Positions 31,383-33,707 of a stretch of 33,707 bases of DNA are shown piece after piece. Source of the DNA: an uncultured Lachnospira sp. (lineage in GTDB: Bacteria; Bacillota; Clostridia; Lachnospirales; Lachnospiraceae); contig CANRBP010000004.1 in assembly GCA_947628875.1 (NCBI GenBank), forward strand, positions 1 to 33,707. The letters run 5' to 3'. Numbering within the stretch: position 1 is the first letter of the stretch; the number at the start of each line of letters is the position of its first letter. The position numbers and the translations under genes were made by a program. The notes below the pieces were generated by a model. It ran no database searches, was not told the origin of the DNA, and saw nothing but the letters and a program-made list of their open reading frames with translations.

Positions 31383-31823
31383 TTACAGCTCCTCTTCTTC
31401 AATATCTTCATTGATATCGGCCTTCGGAGGATTTAACCCTTCAATGGTTATGTTGTGCTTCTGCGCATAATCCCAAAGCGCCGCATGGATAGCCTCCTCA
31501 GCCAGCAGGGAACAGTGCACCTTCACAGGCGGCAGCCCGTCAAGCGCTTCCATAACGGCCTTGTTTGTGACTTTCAGCGCCTCATAGATCGTTTTGCCTT
31601 TTACAAGTTCCGTTGCCATGCTGCTCGTTGCGACAGCTGCGCCGCATCCGAATGTTTTAAATTTGCACTCGCGGATTATCTTGGTATCCTCGTCAATATC
31701 GAGGTACATGCGCATAATATCGCCGCATTTTGCATTGCCGACTGTGCCGATGCCGCTTGCATCCTCGATCTCTCCCACATTGCGCGGGTTTGTGAAATGA
31801 TCCATTACTTTTTCGCTGTACAT
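31383..31823 (-). CDS. iscU: Fe-S cluster scaffold protein IscU/NifU N-domain
   Basis: Scaffold on which Fe-S clusters are built from iron and IscS-derived sulfur. 146 residues with the three cluster Cys: Cys33 with Asp35 (NAKCGDIM), Cys60 (FGCGAAVATSSM) and Cys104 with His103 (VKVHCSLLAEEA). It begins MYSEKVMDHFTNPRNVG, the usual NifU-type start. The C-terminus adds a short acidic tail (ADINEDIEEEEL). SD AGGAGG precedes ATG 31823. It is last in the mnmA-iscR-iscS-iscU series, 25 bp after iscS. Confidence 0.96.
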   Translation of the reverse strand: MYSEKVMDHFTNPRNVGEIEDASGIGTVGNAKCGDIMRMYLDIDEDTKIIRECKFKTFGCGAAVATSSMATELVKGKTIYEALKVTNKAVMEALDGLPPVKVHCSLLAEEAIHAALWDYAQKHNITIEGLNPPKADINEDIEEEEL

Positions 31824-31848
31824 ATAGTTTCCTCCTGATTTTATATGG

Positions 31849-33030
31849 TTATTTCTGATTTTTTACATAATCCTCATACAATGGCGACATGCTCCTGAGC
31901 CTGCCTACGATCTGAACAAGGTTCTCTACAACGTAATCAGCCTGCTCCCGTGTAATCTCAGGCGATATGGTCAGCCGGAGAGAGCCGTGCGCGATCTCAT
32001 GCGGCAGTCCGATAGCAAGCAGCACATGGGACGGATCCAGAGAGCCTGATGTACATGCTGATCCGCTTGATGCGCAGATGCCCTTCTGATCCAGCATGAT
32101 CAGGAGAGATTCGCCTTCAACAAATCGGAAGCATACATTGACATTGTTCGGCAGCCTGTCAGTACGGGAACCGTTTACCTTCACAAACGGTATTTCTTTC
32201 TCGATTTTTTCAATAAGATAATCGCGTATAGCTGCCTCTTTGCGCATATTTTCTTCCATTTCAAGATGAGCCAGGCGCGAAGCCTCACCCATGCCTACAA
32301 TTCCCGGCGTATTGGTTGTGCCTGCCCTCCTGCCGCGCTCCTGTGCGCCGCCATGGATAAAAGAGCCGATTTTTATGCCTTTCCTTATATACAGAAAGCC
32401 TATGCCTTTTGGACCGTTAAATTTATGGCCGCTGGCGCTGAGCATGTCGATATTCATCTCATCGACCTGAATCGGAACATGGCCATAAGCCTGAACAGCA
32501 TCTGTGTGGAACAGGACGCCGTGCTTCCTTGCTATTGCCCCGATTTGCGCGATCGGCTCGATTGTGCCGATCTCATTGTTTGCAAACATAACGCTTATTA
32601 ATATAGTATCAGGACGGATGGCTTTTTCAAGTTCATCAAGGCTGACCATTCCGTCTGCATCCACGCCGAGGCAGGTCACTTCATAACCCTGTTTTTCCAG
32701 GTATTCCGCCGTATGCAAAATAGCATGGTGCTCTATTGACGTTGTAATGATATGTTTGCCCTTGCCGCGGTATGATTCTGCAACAGACTTCAATGCCCAG
32801 TTGTCCGACTCGCTGCCGCCGCCTGTAAAATAAATCTCCTGAGGTTTTGCGCCAAGGCTTGATGCAATCTGCTCCCTGGCATCTTCAACCGCCTTTTTCC
32901 CCTCCTGTGCAAAAGAATAAATGGCGGAAGGATTGCTGTAATTCTCCATAAAAAACGGAGCCATTTTGTCAAATACTTCCGGCCTGACGGCTGTTGTTGC
33001 CGCATTGTCCATATAAATCAGTTCGCTCAT
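31849..33030 (-). CDS. iscS: Cysteine desulfurase (IscS/NifS)
   Basis: PLP enzyme that takes sulfur from cysteine for Fe-S clusters and tRNA thiolation. 393 residues. It has YMDNAATTAVRPEV at the start, His101-His102 (TTSIEHHAIL), Asp177 (FHTDAVQAYGHV), Lys203 (SASGHKFNGPKG) for the Schiff base, and the mobile loop Cys326 in SSGSACTSGSLDPSH. The neighbouring IscU and MnmA are its two expected sulfur acceptors. A GAAAGGA site precedes ATG 33030. Confidence 0.97.
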   Translation of the reverse strand: MSELIYMDNAATTAVRPEVFDKMAPFFMENYSNPSAIYSFAQEGKKAVEDAREQIASSLGAKPQEIYFTGGGSESDNWALKSVAESYRGKGKHIITTSIEHHAILHTAEYLEKQGYEVTCLGVDADGMVSLDELEKAIRPDTILISVMFANNEIGTIEPIAQIGAIARKHGVLFHTDAVQAYGHVPIQVDEMNIDMLSASGHKFNGPKGIGFLYIRKGIKIGSFIHGGAQERGRRAGTTNTPGIVGMGEASRLAHLEMEENMRKEAAIRDYLIEKIEKEIPFVKVNGSRTDRLPNNVNVCFRFVEGESLLIMLDQKGICASSGSACTSGSLDPSHVLLAIGLPHEIAHGSLRLTISPEITREQADYVVENLVQIVGRLRSMSPLYEDYVKNQK

Positions 33031-33065
33031 TGATGTGTCCTTTCTTAAAAATTAATGCATATGTT

Positions 33066-33500
33066 TTATATATTATAATTATCGCTGGCCTCCGTCTGCC
33101 ATTCCACGAGCTGTTCCAGCGTGATGCTGTCAACAACCTGGTTTATCGCCTCATTCAGCCGGTGCCATACGCGGTAAGTCGCGCATTCAGCTTCCTGGCC
33201 GCACCTTTCTGCATCATCATCAACGCAGCTTACCGGTGCAAGCGACCCTTCCGTCAGCCTCAGGAGCATGCCGACCGTGTAGTCCTTCGGTTCTTTTTTC
33301 AGCATGTAGCCGCCCTGTGCGCCTCGCACGCTGCGCACGTATCCGGCCTTGTTGAGCACGGCGATGATCTGCTCAAGATATTTGTCAGAGATATTCTGCC
33401 GTCTTGCGATATCTTTCAAACGGACAGCTTCCCCTGTGTTATGCATCGCCAGATCCAGCATCAGGCGCAGCGCATACCTTCCTCTTGTTGATACCTTCAT
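33066..33500 (-). CDS. iscR: Rrf2-family Fe-S regulator (IscR-like)
   Basis: A 144-residue transcription factor starting MKVSTRGRYALRLMLDLA, with the Rrf2 winged helix (ISDKYLEQIIAVLNKAGYVRSVRGAQGGYML). Three cluster Cys lie at 92, 100 and 106 (SCVDDDAERCGQEAEC), as in IscR-type sensors that bind a 2Fe-2S cluster. Autoregulation of the isc operon by cluster status is the family expectation. No separate promoter is evident before it, since the mnmA stop is 20 bp upstream; the operon promoter may lie upstream of mnmA or inside it. GAGGG precedes ATG 33500. Confidence 0.95.
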   Translation of the reverse strand: MKVSTRGRYALRLMLDLAMHNTGEAVRLKDIARRQNISDKYLEQIIAVLNKAGYVRSVRGAQGGYMLKKEPKDYTVGMLLRLTEGSLAPVSCVDDDAERCGQEAECATYRVWHRLNEAINQVVDSITLEQLVEWQTEASDNYNI

Positions 33501-33520
33501 GTTATCCCTCTTTTCAAATT

Positions 33521-33707
33521 TCAGCAGTTGCCTGCGGCTTTTGCAGGCAGAGGCGGCAGGACTATAGTGCCGCCGCCAAGCACATATCCGTTGTCGTATA
33601 ATACGAGCGCCTGCCCGGGCGTGACTGCCCTCTGCGGTTCATCAAACACGCACTCCAGCAGTCCGCCGTCCGTTATTCTTGCAACACAGCCTGCCCCGGC
33701 GTGGCTG
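33521..33707 (-). CDS. mnmA: tRNA 2-thiouridylase MnmA, C-terminal end (starts outside window)
   Basis: Only the last 62 codons are in the window. They read [20 protein letters not shown], then [16 protein letters not shown] and a short Pro/Ala tail. This is the C-terminal beta-barrel of MnmA, which uses IscS-derived sulfur to make 2-thiouridine at tRNA position 34. Placement upstream of iscR-iscS-iscU links it to its sulfur source. The catalytic Cys residues are outside the window. Confidence 0.92.
   Translation of the reverse strand, partial: SHAGAGCVARITDGGLLECVFDEPQRAVTPGQALVLYDNGYVLGGGTIVLPPLPAKAAGNC

Noticed and set aside
1-33707. CRISPR array, insertion sequence, phage genes, tRNA or rRNA
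   Set aside because: No regularly spaced identical repeats with unique spacers, no transposase or integrase, and no tRNA or rRNA sequence recognised on either strand.

Overview
The window looks like chromosome of an anaerobic low-to-moderate G+C Firmicute, most likely a gut Clostridium of the Lachnospiraceae type. The basis is consensus AGGAGG Shine-Dalgarno sites, TTGACA/TATAAT promoters with 17-bp spacers, a FeoA-FeoA-FeoB iron system, a bifunctional homocysteine methyltransferase/MTHFR of the YitJ type, a wall-anchored transglutaminase-like protein with Cys-doublet repeats, a FliB-type methylase and an mnmA-iscR-iscS-iscU cluster. This is inferred from gene content and not from a database match.

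Layout. 1-1.9 kb: 5' part of a phosphofructokinase gene, an HPr/Crh-like protein without the active-site His, and an ECF-type S component. 2-3.1 kb: a small helical protein and an acyl-ACP thioesterase with its own promoter and overlapping dyad. 3.15-7.1 kb: an iron island (feoA, feoA, feoB, a Cys-rich FeoB partner) divergent from a DtxR-family regulator. It has one operator-like dyad on the promoter and three more dyads spaced exactly 30 bp apart before feoB. 7.2-11.7 kb: a secreted transglutaminase-domain protein and a PLP aminotransferase.

11.85-17.9 kb is the unusual part: a plasmid-style replication/partition cassette among core genes. It contains a 34-bp-periodic array of 13-bp palindromes, parA-parB, a Zn-finger/winged-helix protein of unknown function, a 400-bp region with nine copies of a TCTACA iteron-like motif, and a protein that looks like a tandem winged-helix replication initiator.

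18-25.4 kb: a FliB-like methylase, trpD (with a possible pseudoknot leader), a TPR/GGDEF diguanylate cyclase overlapping trpD tail to tail, small membrane and zinc-ribbon proteins, and YitJ. 25.4-27.4 kb: ptsI overlaps a ferredoxin-thioredoxin-reductase-like gene, apparently in an operon with yitJ. 27.4-29.9 kb: a CaCA cation antiporter and an AI-2E-family membrane protein under a yybP-ykoY (Mn2+) riboswitch with a clear terminator switch. 30-33.7 kb: a GltD-like oxidoreductase and the iscU/iscS/iscR/mnmA cluster.

A 162-186 bp cloverleaf-like inverted-repeat element occurs twice (6359 and 22218). The copies differ at several paired positions in a compensatory way, so the fold is under selection or is maintained by a repair or copying process.
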